In this document: positions 8,242 to 17,009 of the stretch, piece after piece
How the letters are laid out: each line of letters opens with the position of its first letter
Numbering within the stretch: position 1 is the first letter of the stretch
NCBI RefSeq assembly: GCF_024372725.1
Contig: NZ_VOUA01000020.1
Coordinates: forward strand, 1 to 64,000
Reading direction: 5' to 3'
DNA length: 64,000 nt
Origin: Methanosarcina sp. KYL-1
GTDB lineage: Archaea > Halobacteriota > Methanosarcinia > Methanosarcinales > Methanosarcinaceae
Position numbers and translations under genes: made by a program
The notes under the pieces: model-generated
Database searches by the model: none
The model's input: only the letters and a program-made list of their open reading frames with translations
What the model was told of the DNA's origin: nothing

Positions 8242-8966
8242 TCGAGCAGCTCCATTATCTTTTTTACTTCATCCACAGGCAGCTGCCCCGGGGCTGCGGC
8301 TGCAGCACTTTCGACCGAGGCATAGGTCAGGACCGAACCGTAAAAAGGAGCAATTACCCTTGTATGCCTCCCGAGTTTGCCCATAGCAATAGTGCATACG
8401 GGCTTTCCGGCTCCCCGGGCTTCCAGGGTAAGCCTGAGCAGGTCTAAAACGTCCTGCATAGCCTGCGGCATGACGGCAATTTTGGCAATGTCTGCCCCCG
8501 CCAGGAACGCCTTTTCAATAATTGACTCCATTTCCTGAAAAGAGGGGGTTTTTGAAAAGTTGTGGGACGAAATTATTACTGTTTTCCCGCCGGTTTTTGC
8601 TGCTTTTATCACTTTATCTCTTTCTTCTTTTCCGGCCGATAGTTCAATATCCACAGCATCTGCCCCTCCTTCAGGGGAAAGCAGGCTTATGAGAAGTCCG
8701 GTCCTTTCCTCTTCTCCTCCCTCCCATTTCCCTCCTTCTGCAGGGGAGCGGTTTGTGATGAGGACCGGAAGCCCTGTTTCGGCCTTTATCTTCCGGACAA
8801 GCTCGGCAGCCAGCCCGAGGTCCCTGATCCCCAGCAGGTCCAGCCGGATTTCCAGGATGTCAGCTCCCAGTTCGGCTGCTTTTTTTGAAGTTTCCAGGGG
8901 CTTTTCAGGGATCACTGCGACAATTGCAGCTTTTTTTTCAAGGTCAAGGGGGCCTATGCACTTCAT
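8238..8966 (-). CDS. aroD: 3-Dehydroquinate dehydratase, type I
   Basis: A 242-residue TIM-barrel enzyme using a Schiff base. The conserved Glu/Arg/Asp cluster ILEIRLDLL, the catalytic His in ISSHNFSKTP and the Schiff-base Lys in ADIAKIAVMP are all present. The start ATG is at 8966 and the stop overlaps the aroE start. A 230-bp spacer with 17-bp tandem repeats separates it from aroB' upstream. Confidence 0.94.
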   Translation of the reverse strand: MKCIGPLDLEKKAAIVAVIPEKPLETSKKAAELGADILEIRLDLLGIRDLGLAAELVRKIKAETGLPVLITNRSPAEGGKWEGGEEERTGLLISLLSPEGGADAVDIELSAGKEERDKVIKAAKTGGKTVIISSHNFSKTPSFQEMESIIEKAFLAGADIAKIAVMPQAMQDVLDLLRLTLEARGAGKPVCTIAMGKLGRHTRVIAPFYGSVLTYASVESAAAAAPGQLPVDEVKKIMELLE

Positions 8967-9128
8967 TGCTTGCTCCGGGTCTTAAAAATCACATTTCCGG
9001 TTTTAAGAATAGAGGGCCTGAAGGTGATCCTTTTCCGGAGGAATCTTTTTCCGCAGGCCGATTTATTTCTATGATTTTTTTATGACTTTTTGTGATTTTT
9101 TGATGGGGTTTTTATTTTTCAATGATCG

Positions 9129-9215
9129 TTACTTCTCTATGACCGTTACTTCTCTATGACCGTTACTTCTCTATGATCGTTACTTCTCTATGATCGTTAC
9201 TTTTCAATGATTGTT
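9129..9215 (-). repeat. 17-bp tandem repeats spanning the aroB' stop codon
   Basis: Read on the minus strand, the end of aroB' (GAAAAGTAA) is followed by further units AGAAGTAACG+RTCATAG with a strict 17-base period. TAA occurs at 9197-9199 (the real stop), 9180-9182, 9163-9165, 9146-9148 and 9129-9131. Because 17 is not a multiple of three, the copies place TAA in all three frames. Confidence 0.9.
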
Positions 9216-10339
9216 TCCTCAATCTTCTTCCCGAAATGCCTTGCCCCTTCTTCCAGGCGGACCAGGACTTCATCCCCTTTCTTGAGCTTTGCAACCGAGA
9301 TCGGGTTTCCGTCTTTTCCTACCAGCTTTATGGTTTCGGCATTTTGCAGGATTGCGGTTAAGGTCCTGTCCCCGGCTTTTGCTTCGATGAACATGAGGGG
9401 GCGGCTTTCGATTTTGACCCTGCCCACGATTCCTTCCCGCTGTTCCCCTCTGGAGTTTACGATGGTCACAGGGTCTCCTGCCCTGAGTTCCGAAAGGTAG
9501 CGGGTCTTCTCCCCGATTTTTATGTAAGAATGAACCGCACCCGCATTTACCCTGAACGGGCGGGCTGCCACATAGGGGCTGTCGTCGGACTCTGAGTTTA
9601 CCAGGAACATCCCGCTTGCCTGCGAGCCTATTAACATCCCTTCGCCCTTATGCATCAGGTTGCAGGTATCTACGCAGACCCGGTCTCCCATCCCGAGGGG
9701 TTCGACCCGGGTTACGACGGCAGGCTCAAGCTCGGTGCTTTCGCTTTCAAGTTCCCGTGCAGCTTTGATTGTGTCCTTTATTTCCTGCGGGTCTCCGCTG
9801 TCCAGGAGGACTCCGTCTGCCCCGCTCTCAAGGGTCTGGAAGGCAAGTTTTGCTTCTTCTGCGCTCTTTACCCCGAAAATGATCTTCACGTTCTGGCGCT
9901 GGAGTTCGGCAATCAGGTTTTCCAGGGGGATTACTTTCCAGTCCGTGCCCGTGACCAGGAGGTAGTCACAGACTTTCCCGAGTTCGGCTGCAAAGTGCTC
10001 GTAGTGTTTGTCTTTTATAACCACGTATCCGCCCACGCTGAGCCCCTTATCCATGAGCAGAGTTGCTGCGTTTATGTCAAAGGAACCCGGAATTTCCATA
10101 GGCAGGGGCTTTGTCCCGTCGCCTTCGCTTCTCTTTCCCACGATCACGATGTCAGCGCCGGCCTTATTGTCACGGGCAAAAGCTGCAACCGTGATGTTCC
10201 CGAGTTCCCGGACCTTTTCTACGTCTCCTGCGTTTACGAGCACGCAGTCGGCTCCGGACTCAAGGCCGGTCGTGATCCGGTCCTTTTGCTCTTCCCATCC
10301 GCCTTCATCGGCTTTTATCCATACGCTTTTCTTCTGCAA
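9197..10339 (-). CDS. aroB': 3-Dehydroquinate synthase type II (archaeal aroB')
   Basis: About 380 residues. It makes 3-dehydroquinate by NAD-dependent oxidative deamination of the amino sugar made by the aroA' product, the archaeal route that bypasses DAHP. Recognised from KSVWIKADEGGWEE at the N-terminus, GADCVLVNAGD, and VCVDTCNLMHKGEGMLIGSQ around residues 225-245. Start TTG 10339 is preferred because GGAG at about 10352 is then properly spaced; a TTG at 10348 is the alternative. The stop lies within a 17-bp tandem repeat. aroA' lies about 140 bp upstream. Confidence 0.9.
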   Translation of the reverse strand: MQKKSVWIKADEGGWEEQKDRITTGLESGADCVLVNAGDVEKVRELGNITVAAFARDNKAGADIVIVGKRSEGDGTKPLPMEIPGSFDINAATLLMDKGLSVGGYVVIKDKHYEHFAAELGKVCDYLLVTGTDWKVIPLENLIAELQRQNVKIIFGVKSAEEAKLAFQTLESGADGVLLDSGDPQEIKDTIKAARELESESTELEPAVVTRVEPLGMGDRVCVDTCNLMHKGEGMLIGSQASGMFLVNSESDDSPYVAARPFRVNAGAVHSYIKIGEKTRYLSELRAGDPVTIVNSRGEQREGIVGRVKIESRPLMFIEAKAGDRTLTAILQNAETIKLVGKDGNPISVAKLKKGDEVLVRLEEGARHFGKKIEETIIEK

Positions 10340-10479
10340 AGGCTTCAACTCCGGTTATCCCTAGTTTTTTCCAATTATTTTTGTTTTTACTGCTTTTCCG
10401 GTTATCTGCTTTTTTCCGCTTTCAATTCTCTGGCGTCTTAGATTCCCTTTCTGCCTCAGCTTCCCATTTAAGCAGCTTT

Positions 10480-11277
10480 TTATTTAAGCTGTTCCAGGGC
10501 CTCTTCAACCGATTTCCTGTGGTGGACTATAGTGCAGATTGCCCGCGTCAGCCTTACCGGGTCTTTATGCTGGAAGACGTTTCTCCCTATGGCAACTCCC
10601 CTGGCTCCGGCTTCCATTGCCCCGTCGATCATTTCAAGGAATTCCAGGTCAGTTGAAGTTTTCGGTCCGCCCGCAACTACAACAGGTACAGGGCAGCCCC
10701 TGATAACGGCTCTGAAACTGTCAACGTCTCCGGTGTATACGGTCTTTACCACGTCTGCACCGAGTTCGGCTCCAATCCTTGCGGCGTGGGCTACATTTAC
10801 CGGGTCATGGGGGTTCGTGATTTTTTTGCCTCTGGGGTACATCATTGCAAGGAGGGGCATTCCCCACTCCGTGCAGTCCCTTGAGATTGCACCGAGTTGT
10901 TCGAGCTGGTCGGTTTCAGTCTCAGACCCAACGTTGATGTGCATGGATACGGCGTCTGCCCCCATCTTAATGACTTCTTCTACGGTACAGACCTGTACCT
11001 TGGCATTGGGGTCCGGGCTCAAGGCCGAAGACGCGCTGATGTGGACTACGAGCCCGATGTCGTGCCCGTATCCCCTGTGCCCGTACTTGACCATGCCCTT
11101 CTGCATGAGGACGGCATTTGCTCCCCCTTCCGCAACCCTGTTTACGGTGTCTGTGACATTGATCAGCCCTTCAATAGGCCCGTCGGAGATCCCGTGGTCC
11201 ATAGGAATAATGACCATGTTCCTGCTCTCTCGGTTCATCAGCCTTTCTATGCGTATTTTTTTCCCAATTTCTGACAT
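10480..11277 (-). CDS. aroA': 2-Amino-3,7-dideoxy-D-threo-hept-6-ulosonate synthase (archaeal aroA')
   Basis: A 265-residue class I aldolase that condenses aspartate semialdehyde with a 6-deoxy-5-ketofructose phosphate, the first step of the archaeal route to 3-dehydroquinate. [14 protein letters not shown] (about residues 21-34) and the Schiff-base Lys in [12 protein letters not shown] (about 184) are visible, as is the phosphate site [13 protein letters not shown] 11277 follows a GAGGAAG ribosome site. It is the first gene of the minus-strand aromatic cluster. Confidence 0.92.
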   Translation of the reverse strand: MSEIGKKIRIERLMNRESRNMVIIPMDHGISDGPIEGLINVTDTVNRVAEGGANAVLMQKGMVKYGHRGYGHDIGLVVHISASSALSPDPNAKVQVCTVEEVIKMGADAVSMHINVGSETETDQLEQLGAISRDCTEWGMPLLAMMYPRGKKITNPHDPVNVAHAARIGAELGADVVKTVYTGDVDSFRAVIRGCPVPVVVAGGPKTSTDLEFLEMIDGAMEAGARGVAIGRNVFQHKDPVRLTRAICTIVHHRKSVEEALEQLK

Positions 11278-11729
11278 CGTGCTTCCTCTTCAAGTGTAAG
11301 ATTATTCTTCTAAACGGCGGCTTCGTCTGGATATCTTCCGTGCTACTATGTCACATACTAACACAGTACTTGTATTTAAAGCTATTCCAGGTTACACCCG
11401 TTATTTCTGATTCAGCCATATGTCAATGAACATTTTTGAACTTTTCTGTATATTTTTGTACTTCAAAGCTGCATGCAGAAAGGTCGAAAACCTGGTAAGG
11501 GCAGAGGAAAGGGTTCGATTAGAAGCCTTGAAAAAGGATTCAAGAATGGGACAGGAGTAGAAACCCTGGAAACAGGCGTTGAAAGGATGCCGGAAGGGTG
11601 CCGGAAGGATACTGGAGACTGACAGGATATAATAGATACGAGATTTAAAATAGGATAACATGGGCTAATAGAGTAAACTCAGAGCGTCAGAACCAGGTTA
11701 CATTAATTTAAACAGGAACGGAAGAACTC
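11278..11729. other. Divergent intergenic region between aroA' and guaAa
   Basis: About 450 bp with no convincing gene. A 49-codon plus-strand frame at 11471-11620 (basic, Gly/Lys/Arg-rich, no clear ribosome site) was considered and left uncalled. AT-rich stretches near 11340-11390 and 11630-11720 fit the two divergent promoters. Confidence 0.4.
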
Positions 11730-12299
11730 ATGAGAGAATTGAAACTCCTTGTTGTAAACAACTACGGACAGTTCTGCCACCTCATCCACCGGGCTGTCCG
11801 GGACCTTGACATGGAAACAAAAATCGTCCCCAATACGACTCCTATCGAAGACATCTTGGCCGAGGAACCGGACGGGCTGATTTTAAGCGGAGGGCCGGAA
11901 ATGGAAAGGGCAGGCCTCTGTTTCGATTATGTCCGGGAAATTGATATCCCGATCCTGGGAATCTGCCTCGGGCACCAGGCAATTGCCCTTGCCTACGGGG
12001 GACATGTCCATCCAGGAAAAAAAGGCGGGTATGCAGAGATTGAAATTGAGGTTATCGAAGAAGACGACATCCTCCGGGGCCTGGGCCCTAAAACCACGGT
12101 ATGGGCCTCCCATGCCGATGAAGTCGCTATCCTCCCGGAGGGCTTCATCCACCTTGCCAGGTCCGAGATCTGCGAGATTGAAGCCATGCGGCACCCCACA
12201 AAACCAATCTACGGAGTCCAGTGGCACCCCGAAGTCTCGCACACCGAGAAGGGCGAAGAACTGCTGATGAACTTCTTTGAGGTTTGCGAGCAGTATTGA
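11730..12299 (+). CDS. guaAA: GMP synthase, glutamine amidotransferase subunit A
   Basis: A 189-residue class I glutamine amidotransferase that supplies ammonia for XMP to GMP. The nucleophile Cys lies in [11 protein letters not shown] (about residue 76), and the His and Glu of the triad in QWHPEVSHT near residues 165-173. In archaea the ATP-pyrophosphatase subunit is a separate gene, not seen in this window. 17-bp direct repeats follow the stop (12333-12366). Confidence 0.93.
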   Translation: MRELKLLVVNNYGQFCHLIHRAVRDLDMETKIVPNTTPIEDILAEEPDGLILSGGPEMERAGLCFDYVREIDIPILGICLGHQAIALAYGGHVHPGKKGGYAEIEIEVIEEDDILRGLGPKTTVWASHADEVAILPEGFIHLARSEICEIEAMRHPTKPIYGVQWHPEVSHTEKGEELLMNFFEVCEQY

Positions 12300-12332
12300 A
12301 ATGTGAAAAAATACCAACTGCAAAAAACGATT

Positions 12333-12366
12333 AACTGTGAAAATCTACTCACTGTGAAAATCTACT
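12333..12366 (+). repeat. 17-bp direct repeat after guaAa
   Basis: AACTGTGAAAATCTACT (12333-12349) is followed directly by CACTGTGAAAATCTACT (12350-12366). The period is the same as in the arrays behind aroB' and rbcL, but here the repeat lies 34 bases past the stop. Confidence 0.8.
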
Positions 12367-12409
12367 TGTAAATCACTGCTTCCAAAAAAACAATTCTAAG
12401 TAAGTTGTT

Positions 12410-12444
12410 ATTAAAAAAACAGATATCGGGATGTTTACATCCCG
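12410..12444 (-). terminator. Terminator hairpin overlapping the SRP54 stop codon
   Basis: CGGGATGT (12427-12434), TT, ACATCCCG (12437-12444) forms a perfect 8-bp inverted repeat. On the minus strand it is followed by ATATCTG and a T-run. The SRP54 stop codon (12435-12437) sits at the loop, so the last sense codons make the 5' arm. Confidence 0.75.
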
Positions 12445-13757
12445 AGCTTTTTCTTCATCATTTTCTGGATATTGAATTTTCCGCCCCTGAACCCTTTCAG
12501 GGCAGTCTGCATGGTCTTGTGGTACTTCAGGAGTTCCCGGACCTCCTCAGGGCTGCAGCCTGAGCCTCTTGAAATCCTTTTGATCCTTGAAGCCCCTATG
12601 AGCCGGGGGTCTGTCATTTCATCCTCGGTCATGGAGTCCATGATGACCTTGTAGTTTTTCATCTTGTCACTGGTGGCCTGGAACATTTCGTCTGATAACT
12701 TCATGCCTCCCATACCCGCGGGAAGCATGGACATGATCTGTTTTAAGGGCCCCATCTTGTTCATGGCTTCGAGCTGCTTGTACATGTCCTTCAGGGTGAA
12801 GCGTCCCTGCATCAGGGCGTCCACATCCACGTCTTCTTCGCTCAGGCTTTCCTCGGCCTTTTCCATAAGGCTCTTGAGGTCGCCCATTCCGAGCAGCCTT
12901 GAAATGAACCTGTCAGCTTCGAATTTTTCGAAGTCTTCCGGGGTTTCTCCTACCCCGATGAAAGCAATAGGTGCTCTCGTCTCGGCAACGGCCGAAAGGG
13001 CTCCACCACCTTTTGCGGTCCCGTCAAGCTTTGTGATGATAACTCCCGTGATTCCTACCGAGTCATTGAAAGCGTGGGCCTGCTGGCTTGCTTGCTGCCC
13101 TATGCCTGCGTCCAGGACCATAAACTTGTGGTCGGGCTTTGCAACGGCATGGATCTGCTCCATTTCCTCTATCAGCTCGGCTTCAAGGGCGTGCCGGCCG
13201 GCAGTGTCCACGATTCTCACGTCGTATTTTTCCAGGGCTTTGAGCCCGTGCCTGACAATTTCCACGGCATCCGGGTTTCCCTCTTCCCCGTAAAAAGCCA
13301 CGTTAAGCTTTTCACAGAGAATTTTCAACTGCTGGTAGGCTCCCGGACGGAAGGTGTCTGCGGCAATGACTCCTGCCTTGAGCCCTTTTCTCTGGAAGTA
13401 GCGGGCCAGTTTTGCAGTGCTTGTGGTCTTCCCGCTTCCCTGAAGCCCCACCATCATTATAATCTGGGGCTTGAGCTGGATGTCCGCTCCCTTCCCGATA
13501 ATCTCCATAAGTTCCTGGTAAACGATGCGGATAACGTGTTCCCTCGGGTTCATACCCCCCGGAGGGTCTTCTTTCATTGCACGCTCCTTGATCTTCTGGG
13601 ACATCCCCATGACAAGTTTTACGTTGACGTCGGCCTGGAGAAGGGCCCGCTGGATGTCCTTTACCACTTCGTTGACCGTGCGCTCATCAATGCGTCCCGC
13701 ACCGATTAGCTTCTTGAGCGCCCCCTGTAAGGAGTCTCCGAGTTTGTCCATTACCAT
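12435..13757 (-). CDS. srp54: Signal recognition particle 54 kDa GTPase
   Basis: A 440-residue SRP GTPase for co-translational targeting to the membrane; it works with 7S RNA, SRP19 and the receptor FtsY. The N domain covers about residues 1-95. The G domain has P-loop GLQGSGKTT (about 105), [20 protein letters not shown] and [14 protein letters not shown]. The M domain (about 300-440) is Met-rich and contains the RNA-binding RISRGSG. ATG 13757 gives the [10 protein letters not shown] start; ATG 13751 is an alternative. The gene is followed by a hairpin containing its own stop codon. Confidence 0.95.
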   Translation of the reverse strand: MVMDKLGDSLQGALKKLIGAGRIDERTVNEVVKDIQRALLQADVNVKLVMGMSQKIKERAMKEDPPGGMNPREHVIRIVYQELMEIIGKGADIQLKPQIIMMVGLQGSGKTTSTAKLARYFQRKGLKAGVIAADTFRPGAYQQLKILCEKLNVAFYGEEGNPDAVEIVRHGLKALEKYDVRIVDTAGRHALEAELIEEMEQIHAVAKPDHKFMVLDAGIGQQASQQAHAFNDSVGITGVIITKLDGTAKGGGALSAVAETRAPIAFIGVGETPEDFEKFEADRFISRLLGMGDLKSLMEKAEESLSEEDVDVDALMQGRFTLKDMYKQLEAMNKMGPLKQIMSMLPAGMGGMKLSDEMFQATSDKMKNYKVIMDSMTEDEMTDPRLIGASRIKRISRGSGCSPEEVRELLKYHKTMQTALKGFRGGKFNIQKMMKKKLGM

Positions 13758-14063
13758 GTGAAAATCGTCCTGCCCGGTTTTTGAGGATGGATAAAAAGGT
13801 ACCTTGAATTCTTCATTATTTGGATTTCAGTATTTTGGATTTCAGTATTTTGGATTTTTTTCTGATCCTGTGTAAGAAAGTAATCTTTCCTTAATAAACT
13901 TTTGAGTTCCCGTGTCTGAATCCGATACAGGGTAAAGTGGGGGTCAGAATTAAAATGTATCCGATAAGGGATAAATGGAGCCAGAATAAAGATACGAAAA
14001 AGTGTAATATAAAGGGTACAAAAATGAAACAAATTATAAAGAGAACCAAAAAAGAATTGAGGA

Positions 14064-14138
14064 TAGCGGGGGATGGATTCGAACCATCGGTCTACGGGTT
14101 ATGAGCCCGTCGGGATCTCCTGGCTACCCCACCCCGCT
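14064..14138 (-). tRNA. Initiator tRNA-Met (anticodon CAT)
   Basis: On the minus strand, acceptor stem AGCGGGG/CCCCGCT gives the A1-U72 pair typical of archaeal initiators, and the anticodon arm GGGCTCATAACCC has three G-C pairs flanking CAT. The T-loop is TTCGAAT. No CCA is encoded. A TATA-like element on the minus strand lies at 14197-14211. Confidence 0.92.
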
Positions 14139-14196
14139 ACAGGGTTTTACTTGTTGGGTCACATTGCCCAGGACAACTACCTGAACATACGGGGGA

Positions 14197-14211
14197 TCAT
14201 TTATATAGTTT
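14197..14211 (-). promoter_or_regulatory. TATA-like promoter of initiator tRNA-Met
   Basis: On the minus strand the sequence reads AACTATATAAATGA, about 60 bases before the tRNA 5' end. Confidence 0.4.
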
Positions 14212-14400
14212 TCGCTCGGGTTGACAATTTCGTCCCTGTCTGTTTCTATCTTTTGAGTGCATTGTGCATTAATTTTTGGGAGATTGGCAGTTTCGACCTG
14301 AATCCGGCGGAGTTTCTCAGCATTTCTCAGCATTTCTCTCTTTTTCTATCTTCAGAGTCCTTCAGGAAACATATTTGAAATCCAAAGCCCCAGTTATATT

Positions 14401-14613
14401 ATGACCAGATGTCTATTCTGCGGCGCCTATTGCGAGGTTAAGTGCGGGGTTTACTGTGAGGGCTATCCGAAAAGCCCGGAGGAAAAAGAAGGTAAAGCAG
14501 GTGAAGAAAGTGCAGATATTCTTGGCTGCACCCAGATCGGGACCTCTTACATCTGTGACAGCTGCCTTAAGGACCTGAAAGAGGCTCTGGGGCTTACGAT
14601 GAAGGGTTCGTGA
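14401..14613 (+). CDS. Small cysteine-rich protein
   Basis: A 70-residue protein. The N-terminal CLFCGAYCEVKCGVYC and a later CDSCLKDL pair suggest a small zinc- or metal-binding fold. There is no membrane segment and no recognised family. ATG 14401 is the natural start and lies very close to an AT-rich promoter-like sequence (TATATT at 14394), so the transcript may have almost no leader. Function unknown. Confidence 0.6.
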   Translation: MTRCLFCGAYCEVKCGVYCEGYPKSPEEKEGKAGEESADILGCTQIGTSYICDSCLKDLKEALGLTMKGS

Positions 14614-14781
14614 AAGCAGGCTGCAATCTAAAAAAGCTAATAAGAACTGCGCTCTTAAAAACTAATACGAAAATTCATGCCCCACCCTTGATCCTACCCG
14701 TTTCTCCTGCTGAAAGGAAAAGGGGGACAGGTAAAGGCATGAAAAATGAAGAGGGCCGTTTCAGACCGCTTCAATATTTTT

Positions 14782-15642
14782 TCAGACCACTTCGATATTA
14801 AGTGTGAAATTATCCTCTTTTCCGGTCTCTTCTTCCCAGGGCCGTTTGTATATTCCCTTTACCTGCTGGCTGCCTGTAGCTTCGGCTTTGATTTCCCACA
14901 GGTGGACTCCGCCTGCGCCCACGAGAGGCTGTTCGACTCCTTCGGGAGGCTCGTCCTGAATGTATTCATCTTTGAGAAGGGTTAACCCCGGGCTCAGCTC
15001 AAGCTCCCAGGAATAGCCTGTGGTCGGGTTTTCCGAAAGCTTCAGGTAAAAGATGGTTCCGTTTTCAAGGGTTGCCGTTGTCCCGTTGTCGGCCTCGGTG
15101 AATGAGGTGTTTCCATCGGTTTCCGGGGAGGAATCTTCTATTATATTATCTGTTGCAAGTTCGAATGTACCTGTAACTCCGTTCACGTCCACGGTATAGG
15201 TCCCTGCCTTAAGGCCGTAAACGTCAAGGGGAATGGTTATTGCAAACGGGCGGAGTGCCTGGGTACAGATTGCATCTTTCGGGCGCTTCGTGCTGATGCT
15301 TACGTTAAATGTGTTTCCTTCCCTTTCGGTCTCTATTTTATCGATCTCCGTGCAGCCGTCGGGAAGGTAACCCTCTACTACTACCTTTACCTGTACCGGG
15401 AAAGATTCCAGGATCATGATCTGGATATTTTCCACATTTGCGGTCCCGTACGTGTATTCTTCCGGCATTTCGTTCCCATCCCCCCCTCCGTTGCTGTCAG
15501 TTGTGGGCCCCCCGGGTTCCGTGTCCGTATCGTTTTGCCCCTCTTCAACACAGCCGGAAAGAAGGACTGCGGCTATCAGGATCAGAGCTGCCGTGATTTT
15601 CATGCCTTTTGAAAGTTTCCTTTTCACAGGATCGGTTTTCAT
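14782..15642 (-). CDS. Exported lipoprotein with chagasin-like (I42) C-terminal domain
   Basis: A 286-residue protein. Residues 14-31 form a signal peptide ending in the lipobox LLSGC, so the mature protein should be lipid-anchored at Cys31. A Thr/Gly/Asp-rich linker (about 34-60) and a middle beta-rich domain follow. The last 90 or so residues carry the three chagasin inhibitor loops NPTTGYSW, GAGGVHLWE and KRPWEEE, known to block papain-like cysteine proteases. A start at Met14 (15603) is possible and would give a cleaner signal peptide. Protease inhibition is inferred from the motifs; the middle domain is unknown. Confidence 0.8.
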   Translation of the reverse strand: MKTDPVKRKLSKGMKITAALILIAAVLLSGCVEEGQNDTDTEPGGPTTDSNGGGDGNEMPEEYTYGTANVENIQIMILESFPVQVKVVVEGYLPDGCTEIDKIETEREGNTFNVSISTKRPKDAICTQALRPFAITIPLDVYGLKAGTYTVDVNGVTGTFELATDNIIEDSSPETDGNTSFTEADNGTTATLENGTIFYLKLSENPTTGYSWELELSPGLTLLKDEYIQDEPPEGVEQPLVGAGGVHLWEIKAEATGSQQVKGIYKRPWEEETGKEDNFTLNIEVV

Positions 15643-15798
15643 TCATTTTCCCTCTTGCTTCTCCTTATACTGTATAATTGGTGCTGTATGAATGAAAAGA
15701 TGTGCCTGTTCGGATTTATCATTTGCTTAAACTGCGGTTGCGTTTGAAGCTTTCTGATCGCAGAAATAAAAAGGAGAAGAGGTATTTTTGAGCAGAAT

Positions 15799-16584
15799 TC
15801 AGGTCCTGCGGATCTCCCTGGACTGTTTCATGTAATGCAGGATCAGGTCTTCGGTCCATTGCAGGGCTGCAGGTTGAAGGCTTATGATGCCTTCCTGGTC
15901 AAAAGTGCCTTTTGCCGTGAGGAAACTTGCTAACATGAAACGTTCGGTTTTCGTAAGCAGGCCGATTTTTATTTCGTCGGAACAGACAAACAGCTTTTTC
16001 TTTTCCTGGGCCAGGTAAATGTCAAGTTCTCCTTTAAAATCGGTTTCAAGTCTTGAAAAGACCCCTTCTGTTACGATCAGGGTCATTTCGGTTTCTTTTT
16101 CTTCATTTCTCAGGAACTTTCCCGGAAAGATGGGGTGGAAAATTGAGGAAAAGGCGAGTATATCTTTTGATTTCCTGACGTTTTCCATAAAAACGGCAGG
16201 GGGTTCAAAGATATTGTCGGGGTCAGGTTTCACAAGGGAATAAGGTTTCAATTCATTAAACCTTCCCAGAAAAGCCCGGGGTATACCCCTCAGATCGCGT
16301 TCCTGCCAGAAATCTTCGTGCTCTTCAATCACTTCCAGGGTATCAAGCAGTGGTTCCATTCTTTCTACCAGGATTTTTGCTATTGGAGCAAGCATGTATT
16401 CCCTGTCTTCCTGAAGCACCAGGCGATCGTCCTTTAGTTTTTTGATCTGAGGAAGCATCCCGGTTGGGTTGACTTGAAGAGCATCTACGATTTCTTCTAT
16501 GGTTTTGCTTCCGTCTTTGAGCAGAAGTAGCAGGTCCTTTCTTTTCTGGGACATGAAGAGCAGGTCAATCAGGGTTTTTTCCAT
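15799..16584 (-). CDS. Msr-type winged-helix transcriptional regulator
   Basis: 261 residues. The N-terminal part has a winged helix-turn-helix (KRKDLLLLLKDGSKTIEEIV through MLPQIKKLKDDRLV). The remainder matches the layout of the DUF1724/Msr family, whose Methanosarcina members control methyltransferase and other catabolic genes. ATG 16584 (MEKTLIDLL) is preferred to GTG 16593. Long direct repeats lie in the divergent region upstream. Which genes it controls cannot be read from the sequence. Confidence 0.75.
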   Translation of the reverse strand: MEKTLIDLLFMSQKRKDLLLLLKDGSKTIEEIVDALQVNPTGMLPQIKKLKDDRLVLQEDREYMLAPIAKILVERMEPLLDTLEVIEEHEDFWQERDLRGIPRAFLGRFNELKPYSLVKPDPDNIFEPPAVFMENVRKSKDILAFSSIFHPIFPGKFLRNEEKETEMTLIVTEGVFSRLETDFKGELDIYLAQEKKKLFVCSDEIKIGLLTKTERFMLASFLTAKGTFDQEGIISLQPAALQWTEDLILHYMKQSREIRRT

Positions 16585-17009
16585 GTTTCTCACTTTTCCC
16601 GGCTTCTATTTCTGCTGGGAGGCTCCTATTTTCTGTTTTCCCTTTTTTCGGGATAGTTTCTTTAAAGGACTCCGATTCTTTTCGGAAAAGATGGTTTAAA
16701 TGGTTTTTGAAATGGATCTTTGGGAAAGATGGTTTAAATGGTTTTTGAAATTGTTTTTGAAAACCCTTAATATGACACTTAATATGACACCTGATTAATA
16801 TTATGAGAATTCAACGTATCTTTAAAATATTTTTTCTTATTCACTCCACAATAAGAAACCTTAAGTCTATTGTCTGGATTATATCAGTTCGAAAAAGGTG
16901 TTAAGACAGTTAAAGCTTTAAGAAGCAGGGTGTTAAGACATTTAAAACTTCAAGAAGCATCATCGAACGTCTTACCCTCTGCCGGGCTCCGGATCAGGGA
17001 GGGCTTTGC
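16585..17009. promoter_or_regulatory. Divergent regulatory region with two pairs of long direct repeats
   Basis: The region lies between the Msr-type regulator and the phosphoribosyltransferase. A 27-bp unit beginning AAAGATGGTTTAAATGG occurs at 16687-16713 and 16725-16751 (period 38). A second unit of about 30 bp starting GGTGTTAAGACA occurs at 16897-16927 and 16929-16959 (period 32). TTAATATGACAC is also doubled near 16767-16790. These could be regulator sites or slippage products. Confidence 0.5.

Noticed and set aside
11471-11620. 49-codon plus-strand ORF upstream of guaAa
   Set aside because: No ribosome site and low-complexity Gly/Lys/Arg composition; lies in a divergent promoter region.
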